The position numbers and the translations under genes are program-made. DNA of 64,000 nt from Aquirufa beregesia (GTDB taxonomy: Bacteria; Bacteroidota; Bacteroidia; Cytophagales; Spirosomataceae): positions 361,825 to 425,824 of the forward strand of contig NZ_SEWW01000002.1 of the NCBI RefSeq assembly GCF_011090385.1. The letters run 5' to 3'. Positions 17,340-27,400 of the stretch are shown one piece after another; position 1 is the first letter of the stretch; each line of letters starts with the position of its first letter. The notes beneath the pieces were generated by a model. The model worked only from the letters and a program-made list of their open reading frames with translations, was not told where the DNA came from and made no database searches.

Positions 17340-18080
17340 TCAATAGAAATTGTTTCTTTGTGTTTTCCATACTTTTAATAAAATCACCGCAAAAATCATT
17401 CCTCCAATATGGGCAAAATGAGCTACATTATCACCCTGACTTTGCTGTATACCCGCATAGAGTTCATAAAGTCCATAGAAGGTAACGAAATATTTGGCCT
17501 TGATGGGTATTGGGAAAGGAAACAAAAACATTTCCGAATTGGGGAATAAATAGCCAAAAGCCATGATGATACCAAAAATGGCACCTGATGCTCCACCTAA
17601 GGCTCCCATATTAATTAAAGCCTCATAATTGGCAATAACCCAATTGATGTTGATTTGTCCACCTGGTGCCGAAATCACCCCATAATGCTGGGCATAATCA
17701 ATTAAGTTGTCTGAATTAGGATTGGATAAAACAAGTTCCGTAGCCCTTCTGATTTCGGCAAAATCGATGAAATGTTGGATACCCATATATAAGAGTCCCG
17801 CGCCAATTCCACAAAAAAAGTAAAAGAAAAGAAAGCGCTGTGCTCCCCAAATGCGTTCTAATAAGGAGCCAAACATATACAGTCCAAACATGTTTCCTAA
17901 GAGGTGCATGAAACTAGCATGTACGAACATATAGCTTACCACCTGAAAAAAACGAAAATCACTCGCGCCGAAATAATGTAACGTGAGCAGTTCTTGAGGA
18001 AAGCCAAAGCCCTTAATCAAGTAAAGCCCCACATTAATTAACAATAAAGTACGTACCGTAGGTGTTAAGTTTTGTAGCAT
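17340..18080 (-). CDS. Rhomboid-family intramembrane serine protease
   Basis: A 246-residue, six-helix protein. The canonical Ser motif is GGASGAIFG and the His motif is HFAHIGGMIFAV. Helix 2 carries the family HxxxNM (HLLGNMFGLYMFG). I chose the ATG at 18080 (MLQNLTPTVR), 4 bp after the cysS stop. The more upstream ATG at 18107 would overlap cysS and adds residues unlike the family. It forms an operon-like run with cysS and the second rhomboid. Confidence 0.92.
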   Translation of the reverse strand: MLQNLTPTVRTLLLINVGLYLIKGFGFPQELLTLHYFGASDFRFFQVVSYMFVHASFMHLLGNMFGLYMFGSLLERIWGAQRFLFFYFFCGIGAGLLYMGIQHFIDFAEIRRATELVLSNPNSDNLIDYAQHYGVISAPGGQININWVIANYEALINMGALGGASGAIFGIIMAFGYLFPNSEMFLFPFPIPIKAKYFVTFYGLYELYAGIQQSQGDNVAHFAHIGGMIFAVILLKVWKTQRNNFY

Positions 18081-18084
18081 TTTT

Positions 18085-19578
18085 TTATTCTTCGTAACCC
18101 CAATCAATGGAGGTTTTCATGTCTTTAATTAATAATCCCATGGATTTGAAGGTTGCCCTAATTTCATCCACTTTGTCGTATTGCTTACTTTGTTTGAATT
18201 CAGTATACAATTGAAGTAAGCCTTGAATCATGCTTTCCCAGTTATCAGGAAGCTCTTCTTTAATGCCTAATATATTTTCTAAGAATGAAATATAGCTAGT
18301 TTTTAATAAATCAAAAGATTTTTCTCCGATGGAATCTAAGGAAACCTGTGCGGTATATATTTGATTTATTTTTTTTAACAATGAAAATAAATTGGCTATA
18401 GTAACTGCGGTATTTAAATCATCATTCATGCCATCATAACACCCTTGTACTGCTGCTTGGATTTCATCTCCGTGTTTGGCGTCTATTGCTTCCAGGCTGG
18501 CATTAACAGGGAATGACATATTCTTCACTATTCGAAGACCATTCGCAATGCGCTTGTATCCTTTTTGAGCGGCTTTTAAGGCTTCATTGGAAAAGTCTAA
18601 GGTACTTCTGTACTGAGATTGCAGCATGAAAAAGCGAACGGTCATGGGGCTGTAGGCCTGTTCTAACAAGGGATGATTTCCACTAAATAATTCAGAAGGT
18701 AAAAAGGAATTACCTAATGACTTACTCATTTTTTGACCATTCACTGTGAGCATGTTGGTATGCATCCAATACCGAACGGGAGCTTTGCCATAGGTGGCTT
18801 TTGCTTGAGCAATTTCACATTCATGGTGAGGAAATTTTAAGTCCATTCCTCCTCCATGTATATCAAATGTATCGCCTAAGTATCTGTGACTCATGCAAGT
18901 ACATTCCAAATGCCATCCAGGGAAACCTTCACCCCAAGGAGATGGCCAATGCATCAAATGTTCAGGAGCGGCTTTTTTCCACAAGGCAAAATCCAAAGGA
19001 TTTCTTTTTTCTCCCACACCATCCAAATCTCTCGTTTCTGTTAGTAAATCCTCTAACACACGTCCAGAAAGTTTTCCGTAATCTCCTCCTTGCTTATTAT
19101 AGGTTTCAATATCAAAGTAGACAGATCCATTGGATTCATAGGCTAATCCTTTGTCTAATAATATTTTAGTTGTTTCAATTTGTTCCATGATGTGCCCCGT
19201 TGCCGTAGGCTCAATGCTAGGTGGAAGTAAATTGAATTGTTCCAAAACCTGGTGGAAATTTTGGGTATAGCGATGTACAATCTCCATGGGCTCGAGCTTT
19301 TCTAGCTTAGCCATTTTACCTATTTTATCTTCTCCTTCATCTCCATCACCCACTAAGTGACCTACATCGGTGATATTTCTAACATAACGCACTTGGTAGC
19401 CTAGGTGACGTAAATAGCGGTGAAGGATGTCAAAAGAAGTGAAAGTCCTTAAATTACCCAAGTGGACATAATTATAGACCGTAGGCCCACATACGTATAA
19501 ACCTACGTGTGGAGCATTAATGGCCGTGAATAATTCTTTTTCTCTACTAAGTGTATTGTATAATTTTAAGGCTTGCAT
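18085..19578 (-). CDS. cysS: Cysteine--tRNA ligase
   Basis: A 497-residue class I aminoacyl-tRNA synthetase. HIGH motif: VYNYVHLGNLRTF. KMSKS motif: GQKMSKSLGNSF. Zinc-binding residues: CGPTVYN near residue 30, ECTCMSH near 210 and HHECEIAQ near 237. The C-terminal helical domain is complete. It charges tRNA-Cys. It heads the cysS-rhomboid-rhomboid run. Its ATG lies 168 bp from the divergent GNAT-like gene. Confidence 0.97.
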   Translation of the reverse strand: MQALKLYNTLSREKELFTAINAPHVGLYVCGPTVYNYVHLGNLRTFTSFDILHRYLRHLGYQVRYVRNITDVGHLVGDGDEGEDKIGKMAKLEKLEPMEIVHRYTQNFHQVLEQFNLLPPSIEPTATGHIMEQIETTKILLDKGLAYESNGSVYFDIETYNKQGGDYGKLSGRVLEDLLTETRDLDGVGEKRNPLDFALWKKAAPEHLMHWPSPWGEGFPGWHLECTCMSHRYLGDTFDIHGGGMDLKFPHHECEIAQAKATYGKAPVRYWMHTNMLTVNGQKMSKSLGNSFLPSELFSGNHPLLEQAYSPMTVRFFMLQSQYRSTLDFSNEALKAAQKGYKRIANGLRIVKNMSFPVNASLEAIDAKHGDEIQAAVQGCYDGMNDDLNTAVTIANLFSLLKKINQIYTAQVSLDSIGEKSFDLLKTSYISFLENILGIKEELPDNWESMIQGLLQLYTEFKQSKQYDKVDEIRATFKSMGLLIKDMKTSIDWGYEE

Positions 19579-19706
19579 GGTATAAAATTTCCTTTCGGAG
19601 GTGCTATTTATATAAGAACTAAAATTACTTTGATTCTTTTAAACCACCAAACGATATATAAACCTTGAATGTTTTATGGGAGGTCGGATTGCTCGCCTCA
19701 TTCTAT

Positions 19707-19714
19707 TATCTTTG
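19707..19714 (+). promoter_or_regulatory. Candidate -7 element (TATCTTTG) for the GNAT-like gene
   Basis: TATCTTTG lies 32 bp before the ATG at 19746. A TTG ends 15 bp upstream, closer than the 18-20 bp seen in the better promoters of this window. Confidence 0.45.
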
Positions 19715-19745
19715 TTAAATATTATCATTCCATTTCAAATCCAGC

Positions 19746-20924
19746 ATGTATTTACGCGAAGTAGCTGAAGATAGCCTATTAAAAAAAGCTTTTTTAACCT
19801 TTCCTGTTAGCTTGTATACACATGATGCTAATTGGATTCGACCATTGGATTCCGACATTGAGTCTATTTTTGATCCTAAAAAAAATCCTCATTTTAAACA
19901 CGGAGAGGCCATTCGTTGGATACTATTCAATGAAGAAAATCAAGTGATTGGTCGAGTAGCGGCATTTTATGATGGAAAACCAGCTAAAGAAGGCGAATTA
20001 GCTGCTGGGGGCATGGGATTTTTCGAGTGTATCGAAGATGAAAAAGCCGCATTTACTTTATTTGATGCATGTGCTGATTGGTTGAAATCCAAGGGATTAG
20101 AAGCCATGGACGGCCCTATCAATTTTGGAGAGCGGGATAGTTTTTGGGGTTTGATGGTGAAAGGCTGGGAATTTGAGCCAACCTATAAAATGCCTTGGAC
20201 CAAAGAATATTACATTGCTTTTTTTGAGCGTTATGGTTTCAATGATTACTTCCAGCAATACGTGTTCGTTTCTCCCGTTTCTGCGGCGAATGTAGCCCCT
20301 TCCATTGAAGAAAAAGCACAAAGAATATACCAGAATCCGAACTATGTATTTCAGCATATTGAGAAATCAGATTTAAGTAAATATGCCGAAGATTTTAAAG
20401 TGATATTCAATGCTGCTTGGGCTAAATTCCCTGGTGTTACCGCCATGAGCTCGGAGCAAGCGCAGAAGTTAGTCAAGAAAATGAAGCCCATCATTGATGA
20501 GCAATTGTTGTGGTTTGCCTATACTTCAGAAGGAGATCCTGTGGCCTTTTTTATTGTGATCCCAGATTTGAATCAAATTGTCAAACACCTCAATGGTAAG
20601 ATGAATGTTTGGGGAATGATTAAGTTTTTACTTTTAAAATGGAAAGGGACCTTGACTCGCTGCTGCGGGGTTATTTTTGGCGTAGTGCCTGAGCATCAGG
20701 GTAAAGGAGTGGAATCAGCCATAGCCTTACGTTTTCGTCAAGCGGCCCGAGACAATCCTTTTTATCCTTATGAAACGATGGACATGAACTGGGTGGGCGA
20801 CTTTAATCCTAAAATGCTTCGATTTGTATCTCAGTTGGGAGCCAGCATCGATAAAACATACATTACCTATCGTTATTTATTTAATCCAAACCAGCCCTTT
20901 AGTCGTTGTCCTAAAGTAGGCTAA
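19746..20924 (+). CDS. GNAT-like N-acetyltransferase fold protein of unknown substrate
   Basis: A 392-residue soluble protein. The C-terminal third has a GNAT acetyl-CoA-binding signature, GVVPEHQGKGVESAI, followed by the NxxMLRFxxxxG pattern (FNPKMLRFVSQLGA). The N-terminal part (residues 1-150) contains DGPINFGERDSFWGLM, typical of a Bacteroidota family usually left as hypothetical or wrongly labelled GTP cyclohydrolase. The substrate is unknown. The PfkB kinase gene begins 10 bp downstream, so the two are an operon and may share a pathway. Confidence 0.72.
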   Translation: MYLREVAEDSLLKKAFLTFPVSLYTHDANWIRPLDSDIESIFDPKKNPHFKHGEAIRWILFNEENQVIGRVAAFYDGKPAKEGELAAGGMGFFECIEDEKAAFTLFDACADWLKSKGLEAMDGPINFGERDSFWGLMVKGWEFEPTYKMPWTKEYYIAFFERYGFNDYFQQYVFVSPVSAANVAPSIEEKAQRIYQNPNYVFQHIEKSDLSKYAEDFKVIFNAAWAKFPGVTAMSSEQAQKLVKKMKPIIDEQLLWFAYTSEGDPVAFFIVIPDLNQIVKHLNGKMNVWGMIKFLLLKWKGTLTRCCGVIFGVVPEHQGKGVESAIALRFRQAARDNPFYPYETMDMNWVGDFNPKMLRFVSQLGASIDKTYITYRYLFNPNQPFSRCPKVG

Positions 20925-20934
20925 ATAATTTAAA

Positions 20935-21843
20935 ATGAGCTTATTATCAATTGGAACAGTGGCTTTTGATGCCCTGGAAACCCCTTACGGAAAAACGGAT
21001 AAAATTATCGGTGGATCTTGTACGTATATTAGTTTATCTGCGGCATTTTTCTTGCCTAAAGTGAATGTGGTCGCAGTAGTTGGAGATGATTTTCCTAAAG
21101 AATACATGGAAACATTGGAAGATAAAGGAATCGATTTGACAGGTTTACAGATCAAAGAAGGAGAAAAGACTTTCTTTTGGGCGGGGAAGTATCATAATAA
21201 CATGAATACGCGGGATACTTTGGTGACTGATCTAAATGTATTAGCCGATTTTCAGCCAACGATTCCTGCTGAATACCAAGATTGTGACTATTTAATGTTG
21301 GGTAATTTGACCCCACAAGTGCAAATCGATGCGATTCAAGGTTTAAACAAGCGTCCTAAGTTAATCGTGATGGATACGATGAATTTTTGGATGAATGTGG
21401 CCATGGACGATTTGAAACGTGTATTGAAAATGGTCGATGTTCTGTGCATCAATGATGAGGAGGCTCGTCAGTTATCAGAGCAATATTCTTTGAGAATAGC
21501 TGCCAAGATGATCATGGCTATGGGTCCTAAAACCTTGATTATAAAAAAAGGAGAACATGGCGCTTTGTTGTTTCAAGAAGATAAGATGTTTTATTGCCCA
21601 GCCTTGCCTTTGGAAGAAGTGTTTGATCCAACAGGAGCAGGGGATACCTTTGTCGGTGGTTTTATTGGTTATTTAGCTCAAAAAGATGATGTTTCTTTTG
21701 AAAGTATGCGCCAAGCCATTGTGTATGGTTCTGCCATGGCTTCTTTCTGCGTGGAGAAATTCGGCACAGAACGTTTATTTGAGATTAGTCCTGCTGACTT
21801 AGAGTCTCGGGTGAATGAGTTTAGAGAGCTAGCTAGATTTTAA
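20935..21843 (+). CDS. PfkB-family carbohydrate/nucleoside kinase
   Basis: A 302-residue ribokinase-fold protein. The N-terminal glycines are in KIIGGSCTYISLSAAFF, and the C-terminal PfkB signature 2 is DPTGAGDTFVGGFIGYLA with the catalytic Asp in GAGD. The exact substrate (sugar, nucleoside or other) cannot be read from sequence. It is cotranscribed with the GNAT-like gene. Its TAA overlaps the TAA of the convergent M16 gene in a shared TTAA. Confidence 0.88.
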   Translation: MSLLSIGTVAFDALETPYGKTDKIIGGSCTYISLSAAFFLPKVNVVAVVGDDFPKEYMETLEDKGIDLTGLQIKEGEKTFFWAGKYHNNMNTRDTLVTDLNVLADFQPTIPAEYQDCDYLMLGNLTPQVQIDAIQGLNKRPKLIVMDTMNFWMNVAMDDLKRVLKMVDVLCINDEEARQLSEQYSLRIAAKMIMAMGPKTLIIKKGEHGALLFQEDKMFYCPALPLEEVFDPTGAGDTFVGGFIGYLAQKDDVSFESMRQAIVYGSAMASFCVEKFGTERLFEISPADLESRVNEFRELARF

Positions 21844-23108
21844 GCTCCTACCATCACCACATGTAATTCATCCAGGTTCAAGTACTGATTCGCCATGTCG
21901 CGCAGTTCTTGAGCTTGGCATTGAATAATTTGGGTTTGAAATTGGTCATAGAAGTCAGGCGCTAAGTTTTCTAGCTGGATGACTTTGATTTTTTCAGCGA
22001 TATCAAAGGCTTGAGTGAGTTCCCCTGTAAAGCTCCCCATCAAATAGTTTTTGACTAATTCTAATTCTTCTTTGGGAACCAATTCAGTTTGTAAAATTCG
22101 AATCTCTTTCTTTATTTCTTCTAAGGTTTGTGCACTATTTTCCCCATTGACATCGGTACCTGTAACCCAATAAGCGGACTCCTGTAGCGGAACTATGGAA
22201 GAAGATATACCATAGGTAAAACCTTTATCCTCGCGAATGTTATTTTGGAGTCTAGAACCAAAATATCCACCTAAAATGGTGTTCAAAATACTAAATTTAA
22301 AATAATCTGGATGATTTCTTCCAATGGCTAATTTGCCTGCACGGATGGAAGTTTGTAATGCTCCTTCTCGGCGTTCATGTTCGATTTGAGCTGATTGGGG
22401 CTTAACATTGGGCAAATGATCTGGCCAAGATTGATCAAAGCTTAAATGGCCAATAAAGCGGTCAAGCAACTGCAATTCTTGGTCAGAAACTTTTCCAGAA
22501 AGAAAAATAACCGGTTTGACATTTGCCCAAGTAGATGTGTAGAAATCAAATAAATCATTTCGACTTAAGTCCGATAAACTTTCGGGTGAGGAGTGGCGGC
22601 CATACACATGATTTCCGAAAATTTGACCACGGAATAATTGACTTGCTGCAAAAGAAGTCTTTTGCCAGTTTAGCTTATTTTTTTGTATTTCAATGGCGAT
22701 TTCTTTCTCGTATTCCTCTTGACTAAAAGTAGCTTCTTTCAGCATATCTGCTACCCATGGAATAAGTGCTTCAAAGTGCTTATTTAAACCATATACCGAA
22801 AAATTAGCATAATCAAGATTGGCTTGAATATCCCAAAATGCGCCTAAAAAGTCAAAGGCCTCATGAATTACTTGTGCCGAGTGAGATTGAGTACCCCTTC
22901 TCATGAGGTTCGCCACCATATTTGCCAAGCCAGCTTTAGCTCCCGATTTAGCACCTGCAGGGCTTATAATTTCCAGTTTAAAAACGGGTTGCTCGCCAAG
23001 ATTGATGGAATATACAGGAATTCCATTGCTTAGATGAAATACATCTACGCTAGGAAATTTCACTAATTCAATCGGAAAGGCAAGAGGAGGAGTAGAGCGG
23101 TCCAGCAT
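21840..23108 (-). CDS. M16-family (insulinase fold) protein lacking the zinc motif
   Basis: A 422-residue protein with the two-domain M16B fold. The position of the catalytic HxxEH reads N-M-V-A-N (GLANMVANLMRRGT), so the metal ligands are missing. The C-terminal R/Y pair used for substrate binding is kept (SRLQNNIREDKGFTYGIS). M16B enzymes often work as a pair of an active and an inactive subunit, and this is the inactive type. No active partner lies beside it. It is upstream of nothing on its strand, is preceded by the porV terminator, and its stop overlaps that of the PfkB gene. Confidence 0.85.
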   Translation of the reverse strand: MLDRSTPPLAFPIELVKFPSVDVFHLSNGIPVYSINLGEQPVFKLEIISPAGAKSGAKAGLANMVANLMRRGTQSHSAQVIHEAFDFLGAFWDIQANLDYANFSVYGLNKHFEALIPWVADMLKEATFSQEEYEKEIAIEIQKNKLNWQKTSFAASQLFRGQIFGNHVYGRHSSPESLSDLSRNDLFDFYTSTWANVKPVIFLSGKVSDQELQLLDRFIGHLSFDQSWPDHLPNVKPQSAQIEHERREGALQTSIRAGKLAIGRNHPDYFKFSILNTILGGYFGSRLQNNIREDKGFTYGISSSIVPLQESAYWVTGTDVNGENSAQTLEEIKKEIRILQTELVPKEELELVKNYLMGSFTGELTQAFDIAEKIKVIQLENLAPDFYDQFQTQIIQCQAQELRDMANQYLNLDELHVVMVGA

Positions 23109-23121
23109 GGTTTATTCGGGT

Positions 23122-23155
23122 AAAAAACAAATGACATTCCGAGGAATGTCATTTG
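23122..23155 (-). terminator. Rho-independent terminator after porV
   Basis: A perfect 13-bp inverted repeat, CAAATGACATTCC / GGAATGTCATTTG, has a 2-nt loop. On the reverse strand it is followed by a run of six T. It lies between the porV stop and the M16 gene start. Confidence 0.88.
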
Positions 23156-23177
23156 AAATCAAAACATGTATGTTAGC

Positions 23178-24359
23178 TTATTTCTTAGAAGCACCGTTAT
23201 TGATAGCAGCTAATAATGACACACGAAGTGTATTAGCTAATGGGCTACCAGAACCTGTTGGAACTAAGTAAGCAAAATCAAATCCGTATTTTTGGTCTAA
23301 TTTAAAACCAACACCGAAAGTGAAATATTTACGATTACCTTTCATTTCGCTTTCATTGAAATAACCAGTTCTTAAAGCGAATGAATTGTTGAATAAGTAT
23401 TCAGCACCAATCGAAGTTGTGATTTCTTTTAACTCTTCTCCGAATCCGTCTGGAGCGTCGAACAAGGAACTAAAGATACCACCAATAGCTGTTGCGTCAT
23501 TTGGATCATTTCCAACCTTAGCACCATTAGCATCGATTGAATACGGTGTAGGTACCATTAACTTGTTGAAATCCAAAGTAAATGTTAAACGATTTCCTTC
23601 TGAAATATCTTTGGTCGTAGCCACTCCAAAACGTAAGTTAGTAGGAATGAAGTTTTTATCCACACCACCGTAAGAAACTTTACCAGAGATATTAGACAAA
23701 ACTAAACCATATGTGTATTTCCATTCTTTAGCAGAAACGCTGTTCCAATACAAAGCTACGTCAGCAGCTACTGTTTGAGCAGGCTTCATTGCCACACCTG
23801 AACCATTGGTTCCTGTGTAGTTTCCTAATAAATTGGAGTTGATATATTTTAAATTAACACCTAAAGATAACGTGTTGGATAATTTACGAGCGTGAGTAGC
23901 AGTAATGGCATATTCTTTTGAATTGAAATTACCTGCACTTTGTCCTGTTGAAGTAGTTGCTTGGAACAAACCTTGATCAAAATAGTTGATCGAGAATCCA
24001 AATGCTTGATCTTTGCTAGTTTTTTTGTAACCAGCAATATTGTAAAGAGCCATGTCATTCACCAAGTTTCTTAACCAAGGTGTATATGAAATAGAGAATC
24101 CTAAGTCTTTCTCAGCCGTAGCCAATTTAGCTGGATTCCAATAAATGGCGTTTACATCCGATGAAATAGCGACACCAGCATCTCCCATCCCAGCCGAACG
24201 TGCATCTGGCGCAACATTCAAGAATAACATGGTTGGTGTAGGAATTCTTCCTGAATTTATTTGACCAGAAACTAATGCTTGTCCAAATGCATACGAACTA
24301 ATCAAACCTGCTACCAAGGTTAATAATGCTTTTGGGAATAATGAATTGTTTGTCGTCAT
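23178..24359 (-). CDS. porV: Type IX secretion system outer-membrane protein PorV (LptO)
   Basis: A 393-residue outer-membrane beta-barrel with a signal peptide ending near SYAFGQA (residue ~27). The family hallmark is MLFLNVAPDARSAGMGDAGV, followed by DVNAIYWNPAKLA. PorV shuttles type IX cargo to the attachment complex and partners the sortase-like PorU, encoded just upstream on the same strand. It starts 101 bp after porU, behind a TATTTTTG box that may give extra transcription. A strong terminator follows. Confidence 0.94.
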   Translation of the reverse strand: MTTNNSLFPKALLTLVAGLISSYAFGQALVSGQINSGRIPTPTMLFLNVAPDARSAGMGDAGVAISSDVNAIYWNPAKLATAEKDLGFSISYTPWLRNLVNDMALYNIAGYKKTSKDQAFGFSINYFDQGLFQATTSTGQSAGNFNSKEYAITATHARKLSNTLSLGVNLKYINSNLLGNYTGTNGSGVAMKPAQTVAADVALYWNSVSAKEWKYTYGLVLSNISGKVSYGGVDKNFIPTNLRFGVATTKDISEGNRLTFTLDFNKLMVPTPYSIDANGAKVGNDPNDATAIGGIFSSLFDAPDGFGEELKEITTSIGAEYLFNNSFALRTGYFNESEMKGNRKYFTFGVGFKLDQKYGFDFAYLVPTGSGSPLANTLRVSLLAAINNGASKK

Positions 24360-24402
24360 TGTTTAAAAAAATTAGAGAGTCTATTCAGCATAAAGCGAAG
24401 TC

Positions 24403-24410
24403 CAAAAATA
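24403..24410 (-). promoter_or_regulatory. Candidate -7 element (TATTTTTG) for porV
   Basis: The reverse-strand TATTTTTG lies 43 bp before the porV ATG in the porU-porV gap. There is no TTG at -33, so this is a weak call. Confidence 0.35.
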
Positions 24411-24460
24411 GGCATTTTTACGCTAATTGTTGTTTTATAAGCTAAAATATTTGTCAAAAT

Positions 24461-27400
24461 TTATTTTAAGGTAGCTATTTTGCCCTTGTACTTACGGAAA
24501 CCTGAACCACTTATATCTTTCATTTCAAGCATATAATAAGCCCCCATTCCTATATTTCTTATCTCAACTTCATTGAATACGAAAGAAAGATCAATGTATT
24601 CAGTCCCACCACCGAGTAAATTTCCCGTTTTTTCCACAATTGTTTGTCCCAACAGGTTGATAATTTTGAAATTATACAGGTAATCCGACCAGAATTTATC
24701 TTGCCAAAGGCGAATAGTCAACTGATCTTGGAATGGATTTGGATAAACTAGGCAAAAACTAGCTGTAAGATTCTCTTGCGAAACTTGAAAACGAAACGAT
24801 GACTCGCTCATGTTATTGTTTACATCGTAACATTTTACCTGAATCTTGTATTCGCCGGGTACCAGATTTTGGAATGGATACAACACCGTCCCCTCGTTGG
24901 CTAGACCTGATCGAGGTTTGAAATAATCCAAGAGAGGTACTTTTAAGGTGTCGTTTACCAAGAAGTAACTGATGTCCCCATTGACTTTTTGCCACAGAAA
25001 TCCCACATCATCTTTTAATTGAATCGCTAATTGAGGTTTCGAGCTGGTAGCCCAGATATTGGGTTCATTAGCCAAGCTTATTTGGATGCTGGGAGCTTGC
25101 TTGTCAGCTAAAGCTTGATTGCTGGCTTTGAGATACATGGTTTTAGCTCCTGCCCACACCTTTCCAGCTTGGTCCTTGCCTATCACTTTAAGGGTCACAT
25201 CGTGTAAGTTGTTCAAAGTTTGAGGAATACTTTTTGGCGAGAAAGAGAGTTTGCTGTCGTTGATTTTACTGGATATCTTCCAAAATATTTCTCCTTCCAA
25301 TTCATAGGAAAAGACTGGAGTTTTGGTTCCTAAGGTTTTTTGAGCACGCTTAGGACTGATTAAATACAGCTCAACATCATCTAAACCAGCAGGTATAGTA
25401 AGTATGATGGGAATTTCAGATCCTGCCATGAGCGTATCTATTGGTAGGTTAATCGACTGATAGACCCAAGGCAATGCTAAGGATGGGTCTCCCATTAAAC
25501 TGATATTTCGATTAATGACTCCCGCATGGCTTTGGTTTTTGGTATCGCGGAACAAATCCCCCATTCGGTAATTGCTGTCATGGCTATGTTCTTGGATAAG
25601 CCGATAAAAAGCTTGGCCAAAGACATAATTGCTGCTTTGAAATACGGGTCTAGTGGTACTGATTAAACCTATGGCTCCACCTTGATCTGAAACGAGGCTT
25701 AATTCGGCGCCTGATAATACATTGGGATCATCAAATCTCCCAAATTGGCAAGTGGCAGTTAGTATCCAAGGAAGATGTTGGGCATTGGTGATTTTCTGTA
25801 TATCCTCCGTCGTCCATATTTTTTCATCCGTCCAAACAGTTTCCGCTCCATGTCCGATAAAATGGATGAAATCACCTTGCTTTTCCCAAGCCTTTTTCAC
25901 CTGTAATTTAGTGGCAGAAGAAGTGTATATCCCATTACTTAATTCCATGGGATATTGATCCAAGTAAATTTTCTGTTTCGGAAAAATGGGATTGCCCTTG
26001 GCTAAACTAGTAGAAAAATCTTCGGCATCTTGAACATGTAAATTGGAATCACCATCATCGGCAATCCAGGTAAATTGAAATAAGGAAGCTCCAGCCAATT
26101 TTTGTTTTTCGCTATAATCTATGAGCTTATTGACCAATACCATGGCTTCCTGAGGGTTTCTGGCAGGTAATCTACCTACACCAATTGAAAGACTCTCATT
26201 GATAGGAGAATCTCCTTCTGTCCATTCCCCTTGACCAGGGGCTAGAAACCCATAATAGTCGTCTGAGGCATAGCTCAGTAAAGGATGATATGATTCTCGG
26301 CTTTCATATGTGGGGACATAACTGGCTTTTTCTGAGGTAGAGGCAACTGAATTTTTGTTTTTATAATCTAGCGAAGCGTCGCCCAAAAGTATCACATAAC
26401 GTAGGTGAGCATCTGCTCTATTTTTTTGATCATATAAAAAATCCCGAATGGCAGTAACGTCTTGTTTGCCACTGGAATATTCGTGGTAAATTAATTCAGT
26501 AGTAATGACAGAGGTTTTGAGATTGGCCTTCGTATTTTTATATAGGGCAAGTTTTTCTGCGGCAATTCGTAAAGCTGGGCTTGTAATGATGATGAGTTCA
26601 CTGGTAGCGCTTTGCTTGATATTCTGGGTTTCGATATGCTGAATAAAACTAGGAGTACTTAATTTGCCAGGATCAAAAAGCAATAATTGACTTCCTGGTT
26701 TGGTGGTGATTTTGCCTTTGGCAATGGAATTATTTAAACTAAGCCAATCTTGTTCCCCATTTTTAATCCAAATTTGATGTTGTTTGGCTAGGTTTTGAAT
26801 GGAAATGGAAAAGGTAGAATCTTGAATGTTAGTGAAATAGTACAAGGGATTTTCATTCGTGGCATTCAACAGCCGGGGATAATTGAACGAAAGGTTATTG
26901 AGGTATCCCGTTCCAACTGAATTGGCGTAATTTATTTTCCAGGTCCATTGATTATTTTTAATGGCAGGAATGACCCATGTTGAGAATTCTTTGGTTTGAA
27001 TTTTTTGATCATAACGGTCCCCTGATATGCTCCCTAAAATCCAAGGAGAAAGGCTGTTGTTTTCTATATTAAAAGTGAACGTTCCTACTTTAATCGAGCT
27101 GGAGGCCAATTGTCCAAATAGCTGGGCAGCTTTACCTTCTTTATAATCTTTGATAGGATATTGAATGATTTTTTCACTATTCCCATAAAAGGCATCACCG
27201 AGCCATTGTCTTCCTGATAGAATAGCATTCGTCAAGTCAGGTTGATAGTGAAAGTGTGACCAAGCAAAATCTACACTGGGTTCTTGGCCAGCTTCCCAGG
27301 TACCTTGTTTGATTCTTGTGATTTTGGGACTATCCCAACGAATAAAATAGAAGGCGGAATCACTGTAGGGGTGGGTGTTGGTTTTCCATTTTTTTTGTTC

